Shown piece by piece: positions 55,064-63,907 of a stretch of 64,000 nt of DNA. The notes beneath the pieces are model-generated. The model had not been told where the DNA came from, ran no database searches, and saw only the letters and a list, made by a program, of their open reading frames with translations. The stretch lies in contig NZ_KK211335.1 in assembly GCF_000621745.1 (NCBI RefSeq), forward strand, positions 138,490 to 202,489. The letters run 5' to 3'. The stretch comes from Clostridium beijerinckii HUN142 (GTDB taxonomy: Bacteria > Bacillota > Clostridia > Clostridiales > Clostridiaceae). Positions within the stretch are counted from its first letter, which is position 1. Each line of letters opens with the position of its first letter. The translations under genes and the position numbers were made by a program.

Positions 55064-56110
55064 ATGAATAGAGAACCATTGGTTAGTATTTTAATTCCTA
55101 ATTATAACTATGCACATTATCTCGAGCAATGTTTAAATAGTGTATTAAATCAAACATATAACAATATTGAAGTGATATTTTGTGATAATAATTCAGAGGA
55201 TAATTCATACCAAATTGCAATACAATATCAAAAACTTTTCAAAGAAAACGGTAAATATTTTGAACTGATGAAAAATAAGAGAAATATAGGAAGTTCAAGA
55301 AATTCATCTAGATGTTACTATGAATCTGAAGGTGATTTTGTTATATTTTTATCTTCAGATGACTTTATGGAATCTACATTTATTGAAAAATGCGTTAATA
55401 TTATGAAAAAAAATCAATATGTTGGAATGGTTATGGCACATAGAAATGAAATTAATGAGAAAGGTGAAATATTTTCTACTATGCCGTTTTATAATAAAAG
55501 TTGCATTATACCAGGGGAAGAACAATCAGCTGTCTTTATGATGGCAGGAATTGCAGTTCCATCACAAATTTTAATAAGGCGAAGCATTTATGAAAAATCA
55601 AGAAAGGAAGCAGCATTAGCATTTCAAATCGCGGGGGATTGGTTTAATAATTTCTTAGTTAGTATATATTCTGATGTTGCATACATTGCAGAGCCTTTAT
55701 GTAATTATAGAGTTCATTCGGGAAATGAAACTAGTGGTTCTGAACTTAATTTATTGGGAATATTCGAACATTATCAATTAATTAATCAATTTGTCAGCAT
55801 TGCGAAAGCGCATAAAATGATTAAGCCTATTGCAAGATATGATGAAGCTGTAATAAAATTGGGATCTATGTGTTTAAGATATACAATGAAAATGTTTAGA
55901 GATAATCAAATTGAGAGTGCAAGGAGATATCTATGTTTGGCACCAGTGTTTGATAAGGAAATTGTAAAAAATGAGTTATATAATGAATTTATTAATTGTC
56001 TAGAGTTAAATGAATATGAGTTATTAGAAAAACTTGATGAAATTGATAAAAAAAATTCTGTTAAAAGAACTATTTCTTATTCGCCTCCAGAAGGTGCAAT
56101 AGAAATTTAA
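55064..56110 (+). CDS. Family 2 glycosyltransferase
   Basis: A 348-residue GT-A enzyme: LVSILIPNYNYAHYLEQCL, VIFCDNNSEDNSY, IGSSRNSSRCYYESEGD, and the DxD-like SSDDFMES. The acceptor-side RVHSGNETSG follows. It likely adds one of the island's sugars to the flagellin glycan. I use ATG 55064 with AAGGGGA upstream; an earlier in-frame start overlaps the FkbM gene. Confidence 0.88.
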   Translation: MNREPLVSILIPNYNYAHYLEQCLNSVLNQTYNNIEVIFCDNNSEDNSYQIAIQYQKLFKENGKYFELMKNKRNIGSSRNSSRCYYESEGDFVIFLSSDDFMESTFIEKCVNIMKKNQYVGMVMAHRNEINEKGEIFSTMPFYNKSCIIPGEEQSAVFMMAGIAVPSQILIRRSIYEKSRKEAALAFQIAGDWFNNFLVSIYSDVAYIAEPLCNYRVHSGNETSGSELNLLGIFEHYQLINQFVSIAKAHKMIKPIARYDEAVIKLGSMCLRYTMKMFRDNQIESARRYLCLAPVFDKEIVKNELYNEFINCLELNEYELLEKLDEIDKKNSVKRTISYSPPEGAIEI

Positions 56111-56164
56111 TTCAGAAACAAGAAATAAAGTATATCGAATATTATTAATTACAAGAGGTAATGT

Positions 56165-58486
56165 ATGGATGAAAAGAAATATATAGATGGATTAAATGAG
56201 ATAATTAAAGAAATATCTAACGGTAATTGCAGTGATGATATTTTGGATGAAATAGAAGAATATTATAAAATTAAACCAGTTAGACTATTATGGTTCATTA
56301 CTAAAGCAAAATATATGTATAAAGCTGGCTTTAGTTTTGAGGATATATACAATACACTAGAAGGTAAGATAACTGTTTTTGATAGTTATTGTGGAAGTAA
56401 TGAATATCTTCAATTATGTATTGATTTAGCAGAGATTAGACAAGATAATATTGATAGATTAAGAATAGAGTACCAATTTAATTGTATTAATTATTCGAAA
56501 GGATTATTAAGATATAAAAACCATTTGTTAGAGGTAAATGATAAATTAATTTTAGAACAAAATAAATATATTAACGAAAAAGAAATATCAATTGCGATAA
56601 CTAATAAAATTTCAGAGGCCTACTTTATAAAAAGTGATTATATTTTATATCTTATAATGCTTTTATATGACAACAAAATGCCAACATACAATAGAGAATG
56701 GGTATTAAATATACCGAACATGGGATATCTGGTGGAAAGAATTAAGTCTACATCAAATGATGTGTTTATAATTTTGGTATCGAATAAAGCAGAAATCAAT
56801 GAATATAAAATTGTTGCAGATATACTGTTTAAGCTTGGTAAAAAAGTTTGTTTTATAGGAGTGCCGATAGATGTAAATATAGATAATTTAATGAATATTT
56901 CAGATTCATTAACGATAACTCTAGATAATATTGAAGAGTATAATAATATGATAATTTTTCATCCTATTGAACTAATATATAATAGATCAAGTATTGGTGA
57001 TAATAGAGAATATATAATTGATTACATTTGCCGGAATTATACGGATAATACTTTGGCAACTATATTATGTAATGGAAGATTAATTGATGAACTATGTCAA
57101 AGACCATTGTTGAAAAAACAAATGGAACGGCTCTCACCATTTTTGGGCGAATATCTTGAAGATAATATGGCTTTTGGCTGGGTTGGAAAATATATGTCAT
57201 ATATAAGTAATGTTTATCAGTTTGATGTAGAGGCTGAGATTCAAAAAAAATCAGAATGTAATTTCTCAATTGTAATTCCAGCTAGAAATTCATCAATTTC
57301 ATTAAGGTATACCTTAGAAACTTGCTTAAATCAACGATATTCAGGATCTTATGAAATAGTATTAAGTGATAACTCAACAAATGGAAATACCCAAGTCTAT
57401 GATTTATATTGTGAAATTAATGACCCAAGGATAAAATACTATAAAACACCTAGAGATTTACATCTGCCAAAGAGCTTTGAATTCGCTTTGTTAAAAGCAA
57501 AAGGTGATTTTATTATATCAATTGGTTCTGATGATGCTTTGCTTCCTTGGACGTTAGAAGTATTAGATGATGTTATTAAAAAGTATCCAGAAGAAGAAAT
57601 ATTTCAATGGGAGAGAGGTTTTTATGCTTGGCCTGGATTTAATGGAGGACAGGAAAATCAGTTCGTAATTCCATCAAAATATGAAAAGAATAAATATGAA
57701 GTATATAATGTAGATAAAAATGATTACTTAGCAAAAATACTTAATAATCCAAAGTCAATGTATGGGTTACCTATGCTGTATATTAATTCGGGATTTAGAA
57801 GAAGTTATATGAATACTTTACTTAATAAGACAGGAAGATTATTGGATGGAATATGTCAAGATATATATATAGGAGTTGTTAACATATCTATAAATAATCA
57901 TATAGCCAATATTAAATATCCATTAACAATAGCAGGTATGACAGGTGCCTCAGTTGGAGCACAATCTAATATAGGAGCTACTAGTGTTAATGAGAGTAAT
58001 AATAGAGCGAAAGAATTAATTAAAACAAACAATATTGGTGGTTTCTCTACATCTGCTATAGAAAGACTAATGCCAGAAGTAACAACGGATACTAGTTCAT
58101 TATATAACAGCATATTAAGAGTAATAGCTAGAGGACTGTTTCCATTAGAGTTTTTAGATAATCTATTAGATTGGAAACAAATGTTTAAGGAATGCTTCAG
58201 TCAATTAGAAGTAACAGATGTATTATATGATAAGAAATTGCATTATTTTCGTTATACAGCAGCAAAGCATGGAGATGAATTTTTGAAGTGGTTCGATGAA
58301 AGTATATATGAAAAGGCTATTATACCAAGAAAAATAGATGATAAAAGAATAGAAGAGCTTTTAAAAAGAAAGACATATAAAGAAGGAATAACAGAATCAG
58401 GTGGAGAAATATTGGATGCATCTAAATATGGAGTGACGAATGTATATGAAGCTTCATTATTATTTGAAGAATTAACAAAATTATAA
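56165..58486 (+). CDS. Large two-part glycosyltransferase (unknown N-terminal half + GT2 domain)
   Basis: A 773-residue protein. Residues ~1-365 match no family I can name: a helical start (to ~165), then a Rossmann-like stretch (VFIILVSNKAEINEYKIVA, then ILFKLGKKVCFIGV). Residues ~370-600 are a GT2 domain: FSIVIPARNSSISLRYTLE, IVLSDNSTNGNT and the DxD-like SIGSDDALLPW. The C-terminal ~150 residues are helical. Decayed fragments matching its 3' end lie downstream at 60.7 and 62.3 kb, so it once had at least one more copy. Confidence 0.83.
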   Translation: MDEKKYIDGLNEIIKEISNGNCSDDILDEIEEYYKIKPVRLLWFITKAKYMYKAGFSFEDIYNTLEGKITVFDSYCGSNEYLQLCIDLAEIRQDNIDRLRIEYQFNCINYSKGLLRYKNHLLEVNDKLILEQNKYINEKEISIAITNKISEAYFIKSDYILYLIMLLYDNKMPTYNREWVLNIPNMGYLVERIKSTSNDVFIILVSNKAEINEYKIVADILFKLGKKVCFIGVPIDVNIDNLMNISDSLTITLDNIEEYNNMIIFHPIELIYNRSSIGDNREYIIDYICRNYTDNTLATILCNGRLIDELCQRPLLKKQMERLSPFLGEYLEDNMAFGWVGKYMSYISNVYQFDVEAEIQKKSECNFSIVIPARNSSISLRYTLETCLNQRYSGSYEIVLSDNSTNGNTQVYDLYCEINDPRIKYYKTPRDLHLPKSFEFALLKAKGDFIISIGSDDALLPWTLEVLDDVIKKYPEEEIFQWERGFYAWPGFNGGQENQFVIPSKYEKNKYEVYNVDKNDYLAKILNNPKSMYGLPMLYINSGFRRSYMNTLLNKTGRLLDGICQDIYIGVVNISINNHIANIKYPLTIAGMTGASVGAQSNIGATSVNESNNRAKELIKTNNIGGFSTSAIERLMPEVTTDTSSLYNSILRVIARGLFPLEFLDNLLDWKQMFKECFSQLEVTDVLYDKKLHYFRYTAAKHGDEFLKWFDESIYEKAIIPRKIDDKRIEELLKRKTYKEGITESGGEILDASKYGVTNVYEASLLFEELTKL

Positions 58487-58608
58487 GCCTTTAATAAAAA
58501 TAAATAAATAGGATTAATATAATAATTTACGAATTTTAAAGAATATATAAATATTTAAAAAAAATAAACTGGGTTTTCTGGAAATATGTTATGCGAAGGT
58601 GGTACAGA

Positions 58609-60696
58609 ATGATAAGATTTTGCGATAAGGAAGTTTATTCTGTTTATGAAGAAGAGTTGGATAAAGTAAATCTATTTTCTTTTTTTTGTGGAAAAGGTCA
58701 TAGTACAGATATTATTCTAGTTATTAATTACCAAGAAGAGTTTGTTGGTATTATAACATATGAACGGATGCTTTATGACAGAGAAAATTTAATTCAGAAA
58801 CAAAGATTAATAGCAGATGAAGAGATTTGGAGTAATGCTGGTAAAATATTTGCGGAAAATAAAAACATTATATTTATACCAGTGTATAACAAAAAACATG
58901 AATTAATCTATTTTTGTTATAAATCTAATTTTCCAAGTGATTATAGTAATATTATTAGAGAGCTTGATAAAAATGAAGATTTACTATTTATCAATGAATT
59001 ATATCCTCAAATTCAAGTAGTGTACATACATGATTTAAATGAAATGGCATTTAGATTTTATAAATTACTATTAAAAAGGAAAATACCAACGGTAGTCGTT
59101 GGAGAAAAGTGGAAGCATATACTTGGAATTGATTCGCAAATTATTGAATGTTCTAGTTATTCTAAAATGGAAATATATGCGGAGGGTACTCCATTTATAA
59201 AAGAAGATAAGGAAATATATGATAAAAATAGATTTGTAGCACCTAATGTATGGGGATTTTTACTGGAAATTGCAAATGTAAATCGTATAGTAATTGAAAA
59301 TAAAATTAAAAAAGATTATAGATATGATGGGAAAAAAGTATTTATTTGTAGACTGCCAATGTATGATGAATTGATAAATTGTACTTTAGAAGAAGAATAC
59401 CGGCATTTAAAAGGAATAAATATAGTGAATTCAGATTTAGATTTTAAAAATGATTTAATTAATAATCAAATTGTTAATATTTATAATATGGGATATATGG
59501 AAGTTAATAATAAGATTAATGTAGAAAAAGCAAGGCAGAGAGGACAAAAGCTCCATTATAGTAAAAATATTAAAAAACTTGGGACTGGAGATAATATTAT
59601 ATATTTGATAGGACCATGCATTGTTGAGGGATTATTCAATTTCGAAAAAGAAGAATTACTATATTATCTTTTTCATAATCTAAATAGAGAGTATAACGGT
59701 GAATATTCAATTGTTGGAATTGCTATATCAGAGGAACAATGTGGTAATTTGAGAGAAATTGTTAACTCTATATCTATTAGAGATAATGATATTATAATTT
59801 TTTTAGGAAGTTCATTTTATTCTTTATGCAAAAAATTTGATATTAATGATTCTATAGATCTGAATTTAAAAGAATTATTTAATACACGTTCTAAAAATGA
59901 GACATGGTTTATGGATGGACCAATACATACTACAGGAATAGCTAATAAAGCAATATCAAATGAATTAACAGAAAAAATAATAAAACCTGAGATAGATAGA
60001 ATAGATTTTACAAAAGAATCGAGATGTCTTCAACTTGGGAAAGTATACTTATCCAATAAAGAAAAAGAGAATTTATACAAGTATATTAATAATATACAAA
60101 AATATAAATTTAATGTGGAAAATAATGAAAGAGTTGGATCAATTGTGATGAATTGCAATCCAATAACATTAGGGCATATGCATTTAATTGAATATGCAAG
60201 AAAAAATGTAGATTGGCTATATATTTTTGTAGTCGAGGAAGATAAGTCGTTTTTTAAATTTAATGAGCGTTATGAATTGGTTGAAAAAGCTATTAAAAAT
60301 ATGGAGAATGTTAAAGCAATACCTTCAGGACAATTTATTTTATCTAATAAAACGATGCCATCATATTTTACAAAAGAGTATGAACAAGAGCAAATAATAG
60401 ATGCTTCGGAAGATGTAAGAATTTTTGCTGAGTATATCGCACCACAAATGAATATAGATGTTAGGTTTGCTGGAGAAGAGCCGTTGGACAATATTACTAA
60501 TCAATATAATTTTGAAATGAGGAGAACCTTAACGGATTATGGAATTAAGTTTATTGAAATTCCACGTAAAAAAGCATCGGGAGAAGTCATTAGTGCTTCA
60601 AGGGTTAGAAAATTGTTAAAAAGTGATAATATGAATGAAATTCAAAAATTAGTACCTGATGTTACATTTAAGTATTTGGTAAATATGAAGAAATAG
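58609..60696 (+). CDS. Fusion protein with C-terminal citrate-lyase-ligase-like adenylyltransferase domain
   Basis: A 695-residue protein. The C-terminal ~195 residues have GSIVMNCNPITLGHMHLIEY, DWLYIFVVEEDKSFFKFNER, YFTKEYEQEQI and SASRVRKLL. These closely follow the HIGH-type nucleotidyltransferase CitC ([citrate lyase] ligase), which activates acetate with ATP and acetylates a carrier thiol. Residues ~330-470 have features reminiscent of an SGNH hydrolase (IGPCIVEG, IIIFLGSSFYSL, MDGPIHTTG) with cysteine where serine is usual; this is tentative. No citrate lyase genes are near. It may activate an acyl group for sugar decoration. I use ATG 58609 after AAGGTGG. Confidence 0.75.
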   Translation: MIRFCDKEVYSVYEEELDKVNLFSFFCGKGHSTDIILVINYQEEFVGIITYERMLYDRENLIQKQRLIADEEIWSNAGKIFAENKNIIFIPVYNKKHELIYFCYKSNFPSDYSNIIRELDKNEDLLFINELYPQIQVVYIHDLNEMAFRFYKLLLKRKIPTVVVGEKWKHILGIDSQIIECSSYSKMEIYAEGTPFIKEDKEIYDKNRFVAPNVWGFLLEIANVNRIVIENKIKKDYRYDGKKVFICRLPMYDELINCTLEEEYRHLKGINIVNSDLDFKNDLINNQIVNIYNMGYMEVNNKINVEKARQRGQKLHYSKNIKKLGTGDNIIYLIGPCIVEGLFNFEKEELLYYLFHNLNREYNGEYSIVGIAISEEQCGNLREIVNSISIRDNDIIIFLGSSFYSLCKKFDINDSIDLNLKELFNTRSKNETWFMDGPIHTTGIANKAISNELTEKIIKPEIDRIDFTKESRCLQLGKVYLSNKEKENLYKYINNIQKYKFNVENNERVGSIVMNCNPITLGHMHLIEYARKNVDWLYIFVVEEDKSFFKFNERYELVEKAIKNMENVKAIPSGQFILSNKTMPSYFTKEYEQEQIIDASEDVRIFAEYIAPQMNIDVRFAGEEPLDNITNQYNFEMRRTLTDYGIKFIEIPRKKASGEVISASRVRKLLKSDNMNEIQKLVPDVTFKYLVNMKK

Positions 60697-60711
60697 TATT
60701 ATAATCTATAT

Positions 60712-60840
60712 AAATTTATTTTACTACATAGCACACAGAATGATGATGAATATTTGAAATGATTTGTTGATAATATATATGAAAAGTTATTTTTCAAAGG
60801 GAAAAAGATAATAAAAAATAGAAGAATAGAATTAAATGAA
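60712..60840 (+). pseudogene. Decayed fragment of the large glycosyltransferase 3' region (part 1)
   Basis: Read in the frame of codon 60745, the DNA gives DDEYLK-stop-FVDNIYEK and then KIIKNRRIE. The intact gene at 58.27-58.36 kb has GDEFLKWFDESIYEK and KIDDKRIEE. The tryptophan codon has become TGA (60760-60762) and upstream frame is lost. It follows the adenylyltransferase gene by about 15 bases. Confidence 0.7.
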
Positions 60841-61012
60841 GAAATATTATATGGAATTATTATTCAACCAGTAGATCTTACTAAAGATAGAAAAAAGTTT
60901 TTATAGTAGTTTATTTATAAAATTGTTATATTTAGCTGCAGATTTTACTATAAAAGACTTTAATTACACTTTATTTATGATGTTATATAAATAAAACGGA
61001 AGAGAGTGGAAA

Positions 61013-62263
61013 ATGATGGGGAGTTTTTTTGAGAAATTTGTTAATCAAATCCAAATTGAAAATTATATAAAAAATATTAAGAATAGAAAAATTGTCATTT
61101 GGGGTGCGGGTGAGGATGGAAAAGTTCTACATAAAATATTATTAAATAAGAAACAATCTGTATATGCATTTGTTGATAAAAAAGCCTGTAAATCTGACTT
61201 TGAGTTTAATGGAATTAAAGTTGAAGCTCCTGAATTTTTAATGAAGAATAAAGGGGAATTTTATGTTTTTGTTGCAGCTAACTTTTATGAAGAAATCGAA
61301 TTGTTTTTAAATAATAATGGTTACTTCGAAATTCATGATTATTTATATATATTACATAAGCCTATTGAAATAGAGAAAAATGAAGAATACATTGATAAAT
61401 ATGGGAATATTATAAAAGGAAGCAAAGGAACAAAAATTAAGTTTATTGCATATAATAGTGTTTTAAATATAGGTGTTGATTGCGTACTAGAAGAGAAAAA
61501 TTCTATATATTGTGTTAATAGCAATATAAGTATAGGGGCAGGAAGTAATTTAGGGAGAAATACTAAAATAACAAGTATTAATAGTAGCATAAGTATAGGT
61601 TCAAATTGCAAATTAGGAATAAATGGAAGCATAGATTGTACTAATAATAGTGATATAAAAATAGGAGATGATTGCTTTTTTGGAGAAAGATATATAATGT
61701 GTTTAAATAATGGAATTATAAACATAGGAACTGAATGTTATTTTGAAGAAAAATGTCATATAGACTGCAATGATAATAGTAATATACATATAGGAAATCA
61801 ATGTAATTTTGGAGAAAAATATTTAGCATGTTGTGTTAATGATAGTATATTAAATATAGGAAAAGGATCTACATTTGGAGAGTCATTTTTTTTATTTAGC
61901 TATTACGGTGGAGTGGTAAAAATAGGAAATGATTGTATGGTATCACTTTATGTTACTGTTGGAAATAATGATGGACATCCAGTATTTGATATTAATACAG
62001 GAGTTCAATTTAATAAAAATAATGATATTATTATAGGAAATCATGTGTGGTTAGGCAATAAATGTACAATAATCTCTGGAAGTGATATTGGGGATGGAAG
62101 CATTATTGGAGCTAATAGTTTAGTAAATAAAAAGTTTCCTAATAATTGTACTATTGCAGGAAATCCAGCTAATTTGAAACGAAAAGATATTGCATGGGAT
62201 AGAAGTGAGACCAATATTGATTTAATAAACAAAAAGTTATATTGGAATAAGACAATAAAATAA
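61013..62263 (+). CDS. Left-handed beta-helix acyltransferase with N-terminal Rossmann-like module
   Basis: A 416-residue protein. Residues 25-115 hold the module shared with the radical SAM and FkbM genes (KIVIWGAGEDGKVLHKIL, YAFVDKKACKSDFEFNG), similar to the PglD N-terminal sugar-binding domain. Residues ~145-290 are regular ~22-residue units with cysteine and IG at fixed places (IKIGDDCFFGERYIMC, INIGTECYFEEKCHIDC, IHIGNQCNFGEKYLACC). The C-terminal hexapeptide part has IIIGNHVWLGNKCTIISGS, IIGANSLV and IAGNPANLKR, typical of sugar O- or N-acetyltransferases. It would acetylate an island sugar. Confidence 0.85.
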   Translation: MMGSFFEKFVNQIQIENYIKNIKNRKIVIWGAGEDGKVLHKILLNKKQSVYAFVDKKACKSDFEFNGIKVEAPEFLMKNKGEFYVFVAANFYEEIELFLNNNGYFEIHDYLYILHKPIEIEKNEEYIDKYGNIIKGSKGTKIKFIAYNSVLNIGVDCVLEEKNSIYCVNSNISIGAGSNLGRNTKITSINSSISIGSNCKLGINGSIDCTNNSDIKIGDDCFFGERYIMCLNNGIINIGTECYFEEKCHIDCNDNSNIHIGNQCNFGEKYLACCVNDSILNIGKGSTFGESFFLFSYYGGVVKIGNDCMVSLYVTVGNNDGHPVFDINTGVQFNKNNDIIIGNHVWLGNKCTIISGSDIGDGSIIGANSLVNKKFPNNCTIAGNPANLKRKDIAWDRSETNIDLINKKLYWNKTIK

Positions 62264-62338
62264 GTTTTTATTAGCTAGATTAAAGTTTTTGATTATGGAT
62301 TTAAATCACATATTATACAATATATTAAATAGAAAACA

Positions 62339-62454
62339 ACACAATCAGGTGTAGAAATCTTAGATGCATCTAAATATGGAGTGACGAATGTATATTAAGC
62401 TTCATTGTTATTTGAGAAAATAACAAAATTATAGAATTTAATAAAAATAAATAG
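62339..62454 (+). pseudogene. Decayed fragment of the large glycosyltransferase 3' end (part 2)
   Basis: The stretch matches bases 58389-58506, including the last ~30 codons (ATGCATCTAAATATGGAGTG is identical), the stop and ~20 bases beyond it. A GAA codon has become TAA at 62396-62398. It continues roughly where the fragment at 60.7-60.84 kb leaves off. Confidence 0.8.
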
Positions 62455-62479
62455 TATATTTAGGATGAAAAATATTATA

Positions 62480-62513
62480 ATAGACATCAATAGTTATTGA
62501 TGTCTATTTTGTT
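62480..62513 (+). terminator. Intrinsic terminator
   Basis: ATAGACATCAATA (62480-62492) and TATTGATGTCTAT (62495-62507) form a perfect long stem with a very short loop, followed by TTTTGTTA. It ends the large glycosylation transcript, just before the last island gene. Confidence 0.88.
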
Positions 62514-62590
62514 ATAGAATATTTAGACCAATATGAAACTAATATAAATTTTTAATAAAAATATAAAGGAAGAGCGCTGGGGGAACAAGA

Positions 62591-63871
62591 ATGAATAATT
62601 ATGTAATATTAGGTGGCGGAGTAGCAGGAATAGCTTGCGGTTATTTTTTAGGAAGAGAATCTTGTACTATATATGAAAAAGATGAAGACTATGGTGGATT
62701 GTGCGGCAGTAGAAAAATAAATGATTTTACTTTTGATGAGGGTCTTCATTTATCTTTTGCAAAATCATCAGAAGTTAGAGATATTTTTGATAAACCATCT
62801 CATTTTACCTATAATCCAGAACCATACAATTATTACAAAGGATTATGGATTAAGCACCCTATTCAGAATAACTTGTATAAGCTACCAACTGATGAAAAAG
62901 TGAAATGTATAAAATCATTTTTGGAAAGAGAAAATTCAAAAGAAGATTATAATAATTATGAAGAATGGCTTTACACTCAATATGGTAAATATATTGCTGA
63001 TAAGTTTCCTAAACTATATACAAAAAAATATTGGTGTGATGATGCAAGAAATTTAGAAACGAAATGGATACAGAATAGAATGTATAGTCCTAGTATAGAT
63101 GAAATACTTAAAGGTGCAATGAGTGATAATACAAATGATGTATATTATGTAAAGGAAATGAGATATCCAGTGAGAGGTGGGCATAAAAGCTTTTTAGAGC
63201 CAATGGCAAAGAATTTAGATATTAAACTAGATAAGAAAGTCATTTTAATTGATGGAAAACATAATTATGTGGAATTTTATGATGGTAGTAAAGTATATTA
63301 CGAAAACCTAATAAGTAGTATTCCTTTACCAGAATTAATTAAAGTTTTAAAAGATGTTCCAAATGAAATAATTAACGCTTCTAAAAAATTAATAGCTACA
63401 TCTATGAAAACAGTATCTGTCGGATTTAATAGACCTAATGTTAGTGATAAGTTATGGTTTTATATATATGATGAAAATATTTTACCAGCAAGAGCACATT
63501 CGCCAAACTTAAAATCATCTAATAATGCTCCGTATGGATGTAGTTCTATGCAGTTTGAAATATATGAATCTCCATATAAAAAAATTGATATGACTGATAG
63601 TAATTTATGTGAACATATAAAAAAAAGTATGGTAAATATGAAAATCGCTGATAATAATGATATACTTTTTATAGATGTAAAAGATGTACAGTATGCTAAC
63701 ATTGTTTTCTATAAAGATATATATAAGAATAGAGAAATAGTACATAAATATTTAGAGAAAGTTGGAATTCATTACATTGGAAGATTTGGTGAATGGGATT
63801 ATTTGTGGAGTGATCAAAGCTTTTTAAGTGGTATGAATATGGCATTTAAATTAAAGAATATTTATAAATAA
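62591..63871 (+). CDS. FAD-dependent oxidoreductase, UDP-galactopyranose-mutase/protoporphyrinogen-oxidase-like
   Basis: A 426-residue flavoprotein. The FAD loop is YVILGGGVAGIACGYFLG, then IYEKDEDYGGLCGSRKI, FDEGLHLSF, YPVRGGHKSFLEPM, and a C-terminal GRFGEWDYLWSDQSFLSG. The pattern fits the amine-oxidase-like group that contains UDP-galactopyranose mutases. In this setting ring contraction of an NDP-sugar or oxidation of a sugar is plausible, with substrate unknown. It is its own transcription unit after a terminator. A GGGGGAAC site precedes the ATG. The second flagellin gene follows. Confidence 0.8.
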   Translation: MNNYVILGGGVAGIACGYFLGRESCTIYEKDEDYGGLCGSRKINDFTFDEGLHLSFAKSSEVRDIFDKPSHFTYNPEPYNYYKGLWIKHPIQNNLYKLPTDEKVKCIKSFLERENSKEDYNNYEEWLYTQYGKYIADKFPKLYTKKYWCDDARNLETKWIQNRMYSPSIDEILKGAMSDNTNDVYYVKEMRYPVRGGHKSFLEPMAKNLDIKLDKKVILIDGKHNYVEFYDGSKVYYENLISSIPLPELIKVLKDVPNEIINASKKLIATSMKTVSVGFNRPNVSDKLWFYIYDENILPARAHSPNLKSSNNAPYGCSSMQFEIYESPYKKIDMTDSNLCEHIKKSMVNMKIADNNDILFIDVKDVQYANIVFYKDIYKNREIVHKYLEKVGIHYIGRFGEWDYLWSDQSFLSGMNMAFKLKNIYK

Positions 63872-63907
63872 AATTTCATTGAAAAATCAAAAGGGGATAA
63901 CTAAAAA

